This document shows, piece after piece, positions 28,298 to 36,216 of a DNA stretch of 64,000 nucleotides (position 1 is its first letter; each line of letters opens with the position of its first letter). Source of the stretch: Pandoraea norimbergensis (GTDB lineage: Bacteria > Pseudomonadota > Gammaproteobacteria > Burkholderiales > Burkholderiaceae). The stretch lies in contig NZ_CP013480.3 of assembly GCF_001465545.3 (NCBI RefSeq), positions 1,116,001 through 1,180,000 of the forward strand, written 5' to 3'. Under the pieces are notes generated by a model. The model was not told the DNA's origin. It saw only the letters and a list, made by a program, of their open reading frames with translations, and searched no databases. Both the position numbers and the translations under genes were made by a program.

Positions 28298-28930
28298 CTA
28301 TTGGGCGTGTTCGAGATTGCGTTTAGGAGACGAGAAGAGGATGTGAATACGAAAAGCTTGCGAATCACGCGTCTCAATCGTTGCGTAACCGTCATTGTCG
28401 GTCTTGCCTAATTGTCTTCCTCCACCCACATCCGCCACGAACGCTTGATGTTTTAGCGCCTCACCTGTCGAGCTATCCCAAACGTAGATTCGGCGGGAAT
28501 AGATTTTGTCTAGCGCTGAGTGAACCTGCTTGGCTTCATTCGCCTCAACGGCATTGCCGGCCACATTGTTGGCCACTGAGTGCTCGTCAAGCTCAACATA
28601 CGCGCGATTGTGCGAGGCAAGCATCTGCGGATGCCTCTCACACCTACACACGCACAGATCACCATTGAGGGCCGCCTCTCGTCCTTTGATGTCGAATGAG
28701 GGAAGTCGTCTGCCTTGCTGAACTATGACGCCCTCAGACTTACAGACCGGGCAATAGACTCTCGCGCCGACATAGGTCACGGGTGTACCGTCTAGCGTCA
28801 TTGAGGCGTCACCGTCGATAACAATCCCGTCAGCGGTAGAACGATCTCCCACCAGCAAGTAGTACCTGCGCGTGCTTTCGCCACCGATTGTCTTGAAATA
28901 AGGCGAACAGATATATCCCAAGGACGACAA
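28298..28930 (-). CDS. PAAR domain protein
   Basis: A 210-residue protein starting with a PAAR domain (residues 20-95: YYLLVGDRSTADGIVIDGD, VTYVGARVYCPVCKSEGVI, LNGDLCVCRCERHPQML), which forms the sharp tip of the type VI secretion spike. A C-terminal region of about 100 residues contains IYVWDSSTGEALKHQAF and a Gly-rich DVGGGRQLGKTDNDGYA, probably a beta-sandwich that carries the effector. Start is a TTG at 28930; no ATG or GTG is available before the PAAR domain. First gene of a three-gene operon with the amidase and its putative immunity protein. No T6SS core gene is in the window. Confidence 0.82.
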   Translation of the reverse strand: MSSLGYICSPYFKTIGGESTRRYYLLVGDRSTADGIVIDGDASMTLDGTPVTYVGARVYCPVCKSEGVIVQQGRRLPSFDIKGREAALNGDLCVCRCERHPQMLASHNRAYVELDEHSVANNVAGNAVEANEAKQVHSALDKIYSRRIYVWDSSTGEALKHQAFVADVGGGRQLGKTDNDGYATIETRDSQAFRIHILFSSPKRNLEHAQ

Positions 28931-29424
28931 ACGGTCTATGGGACAAGCCGCAAATTGGGCGCATAGGAAAATTTGAATGCCCCGGTTGGATTTCGGCTAA
29001 GGGGGCATATATGTCGACAATGCTCTATCTAAACAGGTTGACTCGCTAAGGTTTGCAACGATAGACCCTCGCGGTCAGAAGACTGTCGGCATGTACAAGC
29101 AGCTCCTGGGCGAGCTCTAACGTCTGCGCACTTGGCGCGAAGTTCATGTTTGATGAATCGAACTTCGACCTCTGTTTCAGCCGACACCCGCCACATGAAT
29201 CTGTGCCACATCGAGTCCCGCGAAGCGGGCCTGCGTGTTTTCTCGTTGAGGAAAGACTCACTCCACAGGGTGCAGAAAAGCCACTCTGACGTTTGCACTG
29301 GTCTGAGAGCCTTGGTTTCTTCGGTGGTAGAGCGTAATTCATCAGTCTGTTCAATGATTAATCGTTTGCGCGAGCTATTCGTTGTTTTGCCCGGTGTGAC
29401 GTGTATTCCATCGGGTTGAAGGTC
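28931..29424. other. 494-bp stretch without a supported gene
   Basis: Several short frames exist on both strands, the longest being a 102-codon minus-strand frame at 29046-29354, but none has a good ribosome binding site or resembles a known family. Reduced GC compared with flanking chromosome. Probably decayed accessory DNA upstream of the PAAR operon. Confidence 0.5.
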
Positions 29425-29784
29425 TTACCAGCCTTTGAGTGGGGCCGACGAAACGAATTCGTTACAAACTAAGAGGGACAAATCCGTCCAGCCGGAGCCT
29501 TTGTTGCGACAAAACACGGGAACCGTCGTCGACGCAGCATCTTTCTTATCCACTCGCTCCCAATCATCACCCGAGAGGAACAGACAATCGTCGCCGAGTG
29601 CCAACGTGAAAAGGAGCTTCCCATTCGTCGCAGTGTCGCGAACGATGCCACCGGCGGTGTCTTTCGAGATGACCGCTCGTCTCACTGGAAATGCCCCATC
29701 CCAGCGGGGCTGCTGTTGTGATTTCCAAACGAAAAGACCGCTCGATACCATGGCGACTGCTGCCAAGAATTTATTCACTGTCAT
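29425..29784 (-). CDS. Hypothetical exported or membrane-anchored small protein
   Basis: A 119-residue protein beginning MTVNKFLAAVAMVSSGLFVW, a hydrophobic segment that would serve as a signal anchor, followed by a soluble domain with GGIVRDTATNGKLLFTLALG and three cysteines. I recognise no family. It lies in the island upstream of the PAAR operon on the same strand and its start overlaps the end of another short frame (29771-29974). Size and topology resemble immunity proteins of secreted toxins, but no partner toxin is seen here. Confidence 0.5.
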   Translation of the reverse strand: MTVNKFLAAVAMVSSGLFVWKSQQQPRWDGAFPVRRAVISKDTAGGIVRDTATNGKLLFTLALGDDCLFLSGDDWERVDKKDAASTTVPVFCRNKGSGWTDLSLLVCNEFVSSAPLKGW

Positions 29785-29974
29785 TGTCTAGCGCACTTTG
29801 GATAGTCAGTTCGTTTGTGACGCCGCTTCGAGCGCGACAGCCTAGTACCGTGCCATGGATCTCGCTCATACGCAAATACGACAGCACCACAAATAGCGAC
29901 GGGAAGTATGCCCGCCAAAGTGCTGGGAAATTGCCCAAACTAACGAGCTTATGACGGTGATCTCGGTAATGCAT
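29771..29974 (-). CDS. Hypothetical small membrane protein or gene remnant
   Basis: A 67-codon frame (MHYRDHRHKLVSLGNFPALW...) with one hydrophobic segment (AYFPSLFVVLSYL) and a polar C-terminus. Its stop overlaps the start of the following hypothetical gene by 14 bp, which suggests a real two-gene unit, but it lacks a clear ribosome binding site and might be the 3-prime remnant of a longer membrane protein gene. Low confidence. Confidence 0.3.
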   Translation of the reverse strand: MHYRDHRHKLVSLGNFPALWRAYFPSLFVVLSYLRMSEIHGTVLGCRARSGVTNELTIQSALDNDSE

Positions 29975-30122
29975 GAATTGGTGAGTTGAGCACCCCACCG
30001 CCTCTGGCTAAGAGTTGGCAGGGCGATTTTGGACGGGAATCTGACTGTCTAGTCAAGAGTACGCCGAGGACGCGTCTGCCGCCGTTAGCGCGGCCGATTG
30101 AGGTGCTCTGGTTTGCGCCGGC

Positions 30123-30152
30123 AAACAAAGGGCTCCCTACGTGGGAGCCCTT
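30123..30152 (+). repeat. Direct repeat copy 2 of the tRNA-Ser terminator
   Basis: Same orientation and 28/30 identical to 27038-27067, including the hairpin-forming halves GGGCTCCC and GGGAGCCC. No tRNA precedes this copy. It may be the far end of an integrated segment. Confidence 0.75.
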
Positions 30153-30254
30153 AGCATTCCTGTTGTAAAAATTCACATGCCCTGGTGCAGCGTTTTGATC
30201 CGCGACAGTCTGCGGCGAGGGATCCCCGCGACATGCCGATATCCAGCCTCGGGA

Positions 30255-30473
30255 CTACGAAGCCGGTGCGTTGGCCCTCAACTTGCGACACTCGCCAACG
30301 AGCTCTGTAGCCAGTTCGCCAAGCTCGCCGAACATCGCGATCAGGAATCTGGCTGGAATCTCCTTGCCGCTATCCGTGGTGCATACCGCGAGAGCGAAGA
30401 TGCGTTCGGAGAGTGTGCTGAGCTTGTCGGCCGACGTGTGGGATAGGGAAATTGCGGAAGCGTGAGAAGTCAT
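30255..30473 (-). CDS. Hypothetical 72-residue protein
   Basis: A small soluble protein beginning MTSHASAISLSHTSADKLST and ending with a likely amphipathic helix (FLIAMFGELGELATELVGEC). No signal peptide, no recognised family. The codon usage and helix pattern are better on this strand than on the opposing frame. Its upstream region holds a chain of strong inverted repeats (30489-30600), which would form a structured mRNA leader. Possibly phage- or island-derived. Confidence 0.45.
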   Translation of the reverse strand: MTSHASAISLSHTSADKLSTLSERIFALAVCTTDSGKEIPARFLIAMFGELGELATELVGECRKLRANAPAS

Positions 30474-30488
30474 GCGGGGAACCTCGAT

Positions 30489-30600
30489 CTAGTCAATTCT
30501 TGGACCCCGCCACCCGCTGCATTGCGCAGGGGTGGGCGGGCACTGGACTAGGTTGACGAACCGCTGATGATTCGGATTAGGCGGCACACCCGAAGGTGTC
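30489..30600 (-). promoter_or_regulatory. Structured leader with nested inverted repeats
   Basis: A 63-nt nested inverted repeat: outer arms CTAGTC (30489-30494) and GACTAG (30546-30551), inner arms CCCGCCACCC and GGGTGGGCGGG, and a central CTGC/GCAG hairpin. Next to it is GGTT-GACG-AACC (30551-30562), then GGCACACC-CGAA-GGTGTCC (30583-30601), which on the minus strand gives a C(UUCG)G tetraloop hairpin. All lie immediately upstream of the 72-residue ORF. Confidence 0.5.
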
Positions 30601-30601
30601 C

Positions 30602-31249
30602 CAATCCAGACCCGCCCGTGGACACGAAGGCGCGGCATTGCGCACACGAAAGCCGCAGACATCGCGGCCGTGTGCCCGAAAACATCGTTCAGGTCGTCAA
30701 ACCCGGTCGCGCTTGGGGCGCGACGGGAACCAGATTAGCTATCCAACGATGTGGGCACCACGCGTTCAGAGTCGCATTCTAGGTCACTCGTTGAAATTCA
30801 GAACATTCCGATGTCTCAATAGGGACTCTGCTTGGTTGCGAGGGGATGTCCGAGTATTCGACCTGACAGCGGGACCTTCTCCTCCACTGACATACGCGTC
30901 TGGGGTTGCGTCACGCGGCTACGGGAGCTGTTTCGTATCAGATGGAGAACGAATGCAGTTAGGGTGGTGCAGTTTCGGCGCTGCGCTCCCGTACGGGGGG
31001 CAGAATTTGTGGAATGGGTAGGCGTGGCTACCCAGTTGTTTGCAGATCAGCCCAAGCTCTGCCATCGCGCGACCGACTTTGAAACGCCGATCGCATTGCC
31101 TTGCTCGCGCATCATTCCCATGATGCTGCGACTGCCCGCTGAGCTAAGGCTTCGACGAACAGTTCGTGCGCCAGCACTTGGATAGAGATAAAAAGCATCT
31201 CTTATGATCGCTTAAATTCTCGTGGAAATATTCATGAATTATGCCGGAA
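30602..31249. other. About 650 bp without a supported gene
   Basis: Part of the long gap between the 72-residue ORF and the AT-rich orphan gene. Plus-strand frames at 30596-31021 and 30832-31185 are Arg/Pro-rich, lack ribosome binding sites and look like chance frames. Additional inverted repeats (GCACAC...GTGTGC around 30641-30675) continue the structured leader region. Confidence 0.5.
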
Positions 31250-32020
31250 TTATTTAATTTCTTTTATAAAAATTCTGACAGTTTCAATGGTTCCATCATA
31301 GGCAGTCCCGACGCTCATCTTGGCCGAAAAGAGCGCATTGGAGAAGTCGTATGAGAATTTCTTATTGCCATCGGAGTTGATGGATGGCTTGAATTCACCT
31401 GAAGGAGGCATCTGAGGCAATATTTCCGTCCAGTTTTTTCCAAAAACACTTTCAACCACTGAAAACGGGAATAAATCCTCTTGAAAATTCACCGTTATTG
31501 TCCCGAAGCACGCTCTGTCATCCATCTCTCCCGAACCGCCGGAATAGCTGGTTGTCACCTCATCGATAAATGAACTTTTTTCCGGCTCAGGAAGCCTCGA
31601 AAACTCTCGATCATCCTTAATTTTAGAGAAATTGACTTCCGTCCCACCGGTTGACTCAAGTCCGAAATAGCGCACAGACAGACTTCCAACGAGGTTTCCG
31701 AATCCATCGTTCGTATACAACATCTTGTCGATCAATATTCGACTCTTTGTTGCATATAAAATATTTTCCAGTAACTCGTCAATGGTTTTTGGGTAATTAA
31801 ATGGAAACGACCTCGCTCCATCAGCGGTGAATTTTTGACAAGATGGCGATTTATCCAGGTCGCTCACGATGCGCTCTGCTTTTTCATCTGAATCTCGTGA
31901 TTTAACGGTAATGTCCTTATCATTCGCAAAAATATAATTCGACGATATTATAGAAATAACAAAAACAAGAATTATTCGCGCGGCGCGAGAATTTCCTTTC
32001 CATGCCAACCCATCTCTCAC
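31250..32020 (-). CDS. AT-rich orphan exported protein
   Basis: A predicted periplasmic protein of about 256 residues: a basic start, then a hydrophobic signal (IILVFVISIISSNYIFA) and a soluble domain without recognised motifs (SCQKFTADGARSFPFNYP, LRYFGLESTGGTEV-like, DDRACFGTITVNFQ). Two cysteines could form a disulfide. The GTG at 32020 lies 8 nt after AGGAGG, better spaced than the ATG at 32026. The gene is clearly richer in A+T than its surroundings, a sign of recent transfer. No partner gene is evident; an immunity or stress role cannot be excluded. Confidence 0.6.
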   Translation of the reverse strand: MRDGLAWKGNSRAARIILVFVISIISSNYIFANDKDITVKSRDSDEKAERIVSDLDKSPSCQKFTADGARSFPFNYPKTIDELLENILYATKSRILIDKMLYTNDGFGNLVGSLSVRYFGLESTGGTEVNFSKIKDDREFSRLPEPEKSSFIDEVTTSYSGGSGEMDDRACFGTITVNFQEDLFPFSVVESVFGKNWTEILPQMPPSGEFKPSINSDGNKKFSYDFSNALFSAKMSVGTAYDGTIETVRIFIKEIK

Positions 32021-32122
32021 GATCATATCCTCCTGCTGGGTGACTAAAGGATGATTGCATAAAAAAATAATTAAAAAATTCAGAAAAATTACAACAATCA
32101 ATTTAATGCATAGTATGAATAA

Positions 32123-32356
32123 TTATTTAATGTGAAATTGAAGGTGCAGCCATCCGTTTTTATCGATCCATGTTCGGACCACTCCGATTGCAGACGCTCC
32201 GACAAGAGGGAAGTTGTCGATTGACACAAGAAATTCACACTGCAACCATTGGACGTTCCTTGCGTTGATTTCCCCTCTTTGAGAAGGCTCTACCCCTAAC
32301 TGGTTGGTAGCTTCGAGGGTTGAATGTAGAGTTATTTGGGTGGTGCTTTTCTTCAT
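32123..32356 (-). CDS. Hypothetical 77-residue protein or fragment
   Basis: Frame starting MKKSTTQITLHSTLEATNQL and ending VRTWIDKNGWLHLQFHIK. It is open further upstream but that part is Arg/Cys-rich and unlikely to be coding. Ribosome binding site is weak. No recognised family. AT-rich like the adjacent orphan gene; may be a remnant. Confidence 0.3.
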   Translation of the reverse strand: MKKSTTQITLHSTLEATNQLGVEPSQRGEINARNVQWLQCEFLVSIDNFPLVGASAIGVVRTWIDKNGWLHLQFHIK

Positions 32357-32739
32357 AAGTTGTTGTGTATTATGGATTTTTCTAATTTTCTGTGCGGATG
32401 AATGTAGGGTTCTATGTTGGGGTTTTAGTTTTTGTGACCGACATCCTTCAAACCGCTCTCCCCGATGGCCCCGCCGCCGTCCCAGCTCCCCACGCATGAA
32501 TGATTTCTCATCGTGCATACACGTCGTTTTTTTCGATTGTGCGTAAAAAAATGGCTGCCTACCTTCTCCCTGCCGGTTCGTAATCAAAAAACACCGCTCG
32601 AATTCGTCACCGCGGCTGGCGTTCACGCGTCGCCAGCACTTGCCGTACGTGGCCAGACGATCAAGCGCACTCGAATAACCGGCCGGGCCCGCTATTCAAC
32701 CGGGTCCTGGGGGCAGAGCTATATGGATGGGAGATCCAG
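32357..32739. other. 383-bp region upstream of the porin gene
   Basis: Starts AT-rich and changes to typical chromosomal GC near 32560, marking the right edge of the accessory island. It should contain the porin promoter. I see no clear -35/-10 pair and no ribosomal or regulatory motif beyond the GGGAGA site just before the porin ATG. Confidence 0.5.
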
Positions 32740-33816
32740 ATGAAGAAAATCGCAGTCGGCCTGATCGCATTTTTCCTGATATCCAGCACGGCGCTGGCGC
32801 AGTCGAACGTGACGATTTATGGCGCAATTGATGAAGCGGTCGTGTACTCGAACAATGCCGGTGGTGGGAGTGTCGTGCAAATGCTCGACAGCTATCACTG
32901 GAATACGGTGTTTGGCTTCCGGGGGACGGAGGATTTGGGGGGCGGGCTGAAGGTCGTCTTCGATTTGGCGAGCTATTTCAATCTATCCAACGGCAAGCAG
33001 TTCCGATCGGATACGTTCTTTAGTCGCAGCGCATGGGTGGGGTTGTCCAAGGCGGAATACGGCACGCTGACCTTCGGGCATCACAACGATTTTTCGGTGC
33101 TCTTATTAGGCAATTCACCGGGATTCAATTCAACGTTCTCCCAAACCCCCGCGAATGCCGACCATATGGCGGGTGGTTATGTGAACAACTCCGCCTCCTA
33201 TCGATCACCGACATTCGGCGGCTTCACCCTATTTGCGCTCTACGCACTCCCGGGTGGGACGTCCGACACCTACAACCGAGGCCGCGCAATGAGCTTCGCC
33301 CTGTCCTATGCAGACGAGCGATTCAAAGCGGCGGCTGTCGGCACCAAGATCAACGGCGTGAACTTCACGCCCACGCTGGCTGGCATGAAATCGTTTCTCG
33401 GCCAGACCGTTACCCCGTATCGCTCCTTTGCTGTCGATTCTCAAAACATCTATGGGGCAAGTGCCTCCTACAAGTTCGCCGAGAAGTGGACCGCAGGCTT
33501 GAGCTATACCGACGTGGCGTTTGCCGGGTTTGGCAAATATGAATCGATCCGCAGTGGCACGGTCGACGTCATTTACGATTTCCAGCCGGACCTCAAGATC
33601 ACGCTCGGGTACGGACGCAGCGCCTTAGGTTCGGGGCGGCTCTCCAACTACAGCCTTTTCGTCGACAAATTCCTGTCGAAGCGGACCGACATTTACGTGG
33701 GGACGAGCTTCGTGACGTCCTCCGGCGCGACCCAATCGGCCGTCTTATTCCCTCTGGCACCGTCTTCGACCAGCCGTCAATTTGCCGTGGCCACGGGGAT
33801 ACGCACTTTCTTCTGA
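32740..33816 (+). CDS. Gram-negative general porin
   Basis: A 358-residue trimeric porin of the Burkholderia OmpC-like type. It has a signal peptide (VGLIAFFLISSTALAQ), the start of the barrel SNVTIYGAIDEAVVYSNN, the eyelet-region FGFRGTEDLGGGLKVVFDLASYF and a C-terminal strand ending in Phe (FAVATGIRTFF). GGGAGA precedes the ATG. It stands at the head of the aromatic-degradation cluster next to an MFS carrier, so it may admit the aromatic substrate. Confidence 0.92.
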   Translation: MKKIAVGLIAFFLISSTALAQSNVTIYGAIDEAVVYSNNAGGGSVVQMLDSYHWNTVFGFRGTEDLGGGLKVVFDLASYFNLSNGKQFRSDTFFSRSAWVGLSKAEYGTLTFGHHNDFSVLLLGNSPGFNSTFSQTPANADHMAGGYVNNSASYRSPTFGGFTLFALYALPGGTSDTYNRGRAMSFALSYADERFKAAAVGTKINGVNFTPTLAGMKSFLGQTVTPYRSFAVDSQNIYGASASYKFAEKWTAGLSYTDVAFAGFGKYESIRSGTVDVIYDFQPDLKITLGYGRSALGSGRLSNYSLFVDKFLSKRTDIYVGTSFVTSSGATQSAVLFPLAPSSTSRQFAVATGIRTFF

Positions 33817-33927
33817 CCACCAGTAGCGAAATTAAAAAATCGAGAGGAATGCGCATCCGTTCCGGCGCGCATTATTCCGTCGAATTATGAGCAAGTGCAG
33901 TAAATCAAGATGATTTGGAGGGGTTTG

Positions 33928-35208
33928 ATGAAACAAGGAAATATCACTTCAGTCGCGACGATGCCGGCAGAAGGCGCGCGCACCAATCAACCATGGCTCA
34001 TGGTCGCTTACGCGACGATCGGCGCGAGCGTGTGCAGCACAGCGATCATTCTGATGACGGTGGGCGTGTTCATTCGGGCGCTTGGAACTGCGCAAGGTTG
34101 GGATCGCGCACAGATCTCTGGCGCGCTGTCCATCTGTGCGCTGAGTCTGGCGGTCGCAACGCCGGTCGTCGGTGCGCTGATCGACCGTTTTCATCTTCGA
34201 ACCGTGCTGGTGACGTCGTTGCTCACCTATGGCGCGACGGTTTTGGCCGTTCCGCTGATGGTGAAGACGTGGGGAATCACCGGGTTCTTTCTGGCGTTCT
34301 TCCTGATCGGCGTCTTTGGCGCAGGGTCGAACACCATCGTCTACTTGCGAGTGATCTCGGGTTGGTTCGACCGGTCGCGCGGTCTTGCGCTGGGCATCAG
34401 CATGGCCGGCGTTGCACTCGGCGGGGCTATTGCCGCTCCCATTGCCGCTGCGATGATCCAGCGGTTCGGCTGGGAGGCCGGGTACTACTTCTTGGGCGCG
34501 GTGCCGATCGTGATTGGCGTGCCACTGGGCCTGTTTCTACTCAGGGAAGCGCCGACGCAGAACGGCGTCAGCGGGCGTGCTACCGGGGCACTCGGGGCAG
34601 CGGGACGCACGCTCTCACAGGCGTTCGCCAGTCGCGCCTTCTGGCTGGTTGGCGTTGCGGCATTTCTCATGGCCGTGGCCATCAACGGTGCGCAAATCCA
34701 TTTGGTCCCTATGTTGCTCGACCGCGGTGTCGCGCTCTCGTCGGCAGCGTTCGCGACGACCGTGTTGGCGGTTGCTGCGCTCATCGGACGCGTTGCGGCG
34801 GGCTATCTGTTCGATCGAATCTTCGCGCCTCGCGCCGCCATTGGCATTTTTGCGCTGTCGTGCGTCGGCTGCGCAGGTCTTCTGCTAACGAACGCCCCGG
34901 CATCCGTGTATCTGTGCGCGGCACTCCTTGGCTTTGGTGCTGGCGCCGAATCCGATTTGCTGGGGTATTTGATCAGCCGATATTTCGGGTTGGATCACTT
35001 CGGAAAGATCTTCGGCTGGGTGTTTGCTTCGTTCATGGCGGGTTCCGCTGTCGGTCCGGTCGTGTTCGGGATGGGGTTCGATGCGTCGGGAAGTTACGCC
35101 ATGCCGCTGTATCTGGCGTGCGCGGCCCTGCTAATCGTCTGCGCGTTGTGCGCCATGATGCCGCGATATCAACCCGTGCAAGAGGCGCAACTGGAAATCG
35201 TCGCCTAG
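33928..35208 (+). CDS. MFS transporter, probably for the aromatic substrate or carboxylate
   Basis: A 426-residue major facilitator with 12 predicted helices and the loop motif VYLRVISGWFDRSRGLALGIS between helices 4 and 5, as in MCT/OFA-like carriers of monocarboxylates and aromatic acids. The ATG at 33928 is chosen because GGAGGG lies 6 nt upstream; the in-frame ATG at 33910 lies before that site. Located between the porin and the hydratase of the catabolic cluster. Confidence 0.88.
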   Translation: MKQGNITSVATMPAEGARTNQPWLMVAYATIGASVCSTAIILMTVGVFIRALGTAQGWDRAQISGALSICALSLAVATPVVGALIDRFHLRTVLVTSLLTYGATVLAVPLMVKTWGITGFFLAFFLIGVFGAGSNTIVYLRVISGWFDRSRGLALGISMAGVALGGAIAAPIAAAMIQRFGWEAGYYFLGAVPIVIGVPLGLFLLREAPTQNGVSGRATGALGAAGRTLSQAFASRAFWLVGVAAFLMAVAINGAQIHLVPMLLDRGVALSSAAFATTVLAVAALIGRVAAGYLFDRIFAPRAAIGIFALSCVGCAGLLLTNAPASVYLCAALLGFGAGAESDLLGYLISRYFGLDHFGKIFGWVFASFMAGSAVGPVVFGMGFDASGSYAMPLYLACAALLIVCALCAMMPRYQPVQEAQLEIVA

Positions 35209-35305
35209 TCGGCGTATGCGCTTCTCCTCGCGAAGGCACTCGCACCGGGATGCATTACAAAACGTGGGGCAAGGGCTTCAAACAAAGCGTGCATAGCGCG
35301 TTGAC

Positions 35306-35323
35306 ACACTGCATACAGTGCAC
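35306..35323 (+). promoter_or_regulatory. Candidate GntR operator 1, upstream of the hydratase
   Basis: ACACTGCATACAGTGCAC, a near-palindrome with core ACTGCATACAGT. It overlaps the end of a TTGACA -35-like hexamer (35301-35306). The same core occurs at 38744 and 45085 upstream of two other operons of the cluster. Confidence 0.55.
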
Positions 35324-35396
35324 AAAACTCTCCGCTCCAATTGAGGCAACGTCGCACACGGCAGTCTCAATGCTTCGCACGCGTTTCGAGGAAATG

Positions 35397-36182
35397 ATGA
35401 AAGAAGTCGAACTAGAGGAACTGATCGCGTCGAGACTGCGCGATGCATACACCAGCGGTCCCATTGCCCCATTTGCCTCTTGCGTGGGCGGCGATATCGA
35501 CGCCGCCTATCGCATCCAGCACCGCAACACAGACCACGCGGTGCAAGTGGACGGCCGCCGAATCGTAGGCCGCAAGATCGGCCTCACGTCGACTGCCGTC
35601 CAGAAACAGCTTGGCGTGGACCAACCCGACTATGGCGTTCTGTTCGACGACATGGCGGTCGTCAATGCCGGCCTCGTCAATATGTCGAGCCTCTTGCAGC
35701 CCAAGATCGAAGCAGAGATTGCATTTGGCTTTCGTGTGGACATCGACGACCCAACGCTCGAAATGTCCGACCTGTTCGAGCGAATTGAATGGGTGGCGCC
35801 AGCGCTCGAAATCGTGGATAGCCGCATCGCAGACTGGAAAATCGGGATTGTAGAGACGATTGCGGACAACGCGTCGTCTGGCCGCTTCGTGATCGGCCGG
35901 AAGCTGCCATTCACGCCTGACATCGACTTGGTGAATTGCCAAATGCACATGCAGGAGAACCGGCAGGTGGCATCGACAGGAAGCGGGGCGGCATGTCTGG
36001 GGAATCCGCTGAACGCTGCGCTTTGGCTGGCCAAGAAACTGATCGAGGTGGGGCATCCGATCAAGGCGGGCGAACTGGTGCTCAGTGGCGCACTCGGCCC
36101 CATGGTGAACGTCAAGCACTACAGCACCTATCACGCGGACATCGAGGGGATCGGTGAGGTCTCGGTTCGGTTCGGCGACTAA
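35397..36182 (+). CDS. 2-keto-4-pentenoate hydratase family protein
   Basis: A 261-residue FAH-superfamily enzyme of the MhpD type, which adds water to 2-hydroxypenta-2,4-dienoate or a substituted version to give 4-hydroxy-2-oxovalerate in meta-cleavage pathways. Family features: GRKIGLTSTAVQKQLGVDQPDYG, the metal-binding QPKIEAEIAFGF, VAPALEIVDSRI, and the C-terminal GHPIKAGELVLSGALGPM. Start at 35397 is chosen for the GAGG six nt upstream; ATGs at 35394 and 35370 are in frame. A GntR operator candidate lies upstream. The aldolase and acylating dehydrogenase expected next in the pathway are absent from the cluster. Confidence 0.88.
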   Translation: MKEVELEELIASRLRDAYTSGPIAPFASCVGGDIDAAYRIQHRNTDHAVQVDGRRIVGRKIGLTSTAVQKQLGVDQPDYGVLFDDMAVVNAGLVNMSSLLQPKIEAEIAFGFRVDIDDPTLEMSDLFERIEWVAPALEIVDSRIADWKIGIVETIADNASSGRFVIGRKLPFTPDIDLVNCQMHMQENRQVASTGSGAACLGNPLNAALWLAKKLIEVGHPIKAGELVLSGALGPMVNVKHYSTYHADIEGIGEVSVRFGD

Positions 36183-36216
36183 CGTCGGAAATTGATTTGG
36201 AAGTCGGGAGAGAAAT

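Noticed and set aside
29046..29354. 102-codon minus-strand frame upstream of the PAAR gene
   Set aside because: No ribosome binding site, Arg/Cys/Ser-rich, and overlapped by equally long chance frames; probably decayed DNA.
30567..31185. Plus-strand frames in the gap after the 72-codon gene
   Set aside because: No ribosome binding site, composition unlike protein, and they run through strong hairpins.
27070..32740. Island considered as a prophage or integrative element
   Set aside because: No integrase, phage structural or conjugation gene is present; only effector and orphan genes and one repeat pair.
33915..36182. 755-codon open frame spanning the MFS gene and the hydratase
   Set aside because: Its first two thirds are out of frame with the clear MFS protein and are Arg-rich; only the part from 35397 encodes the hydratase.
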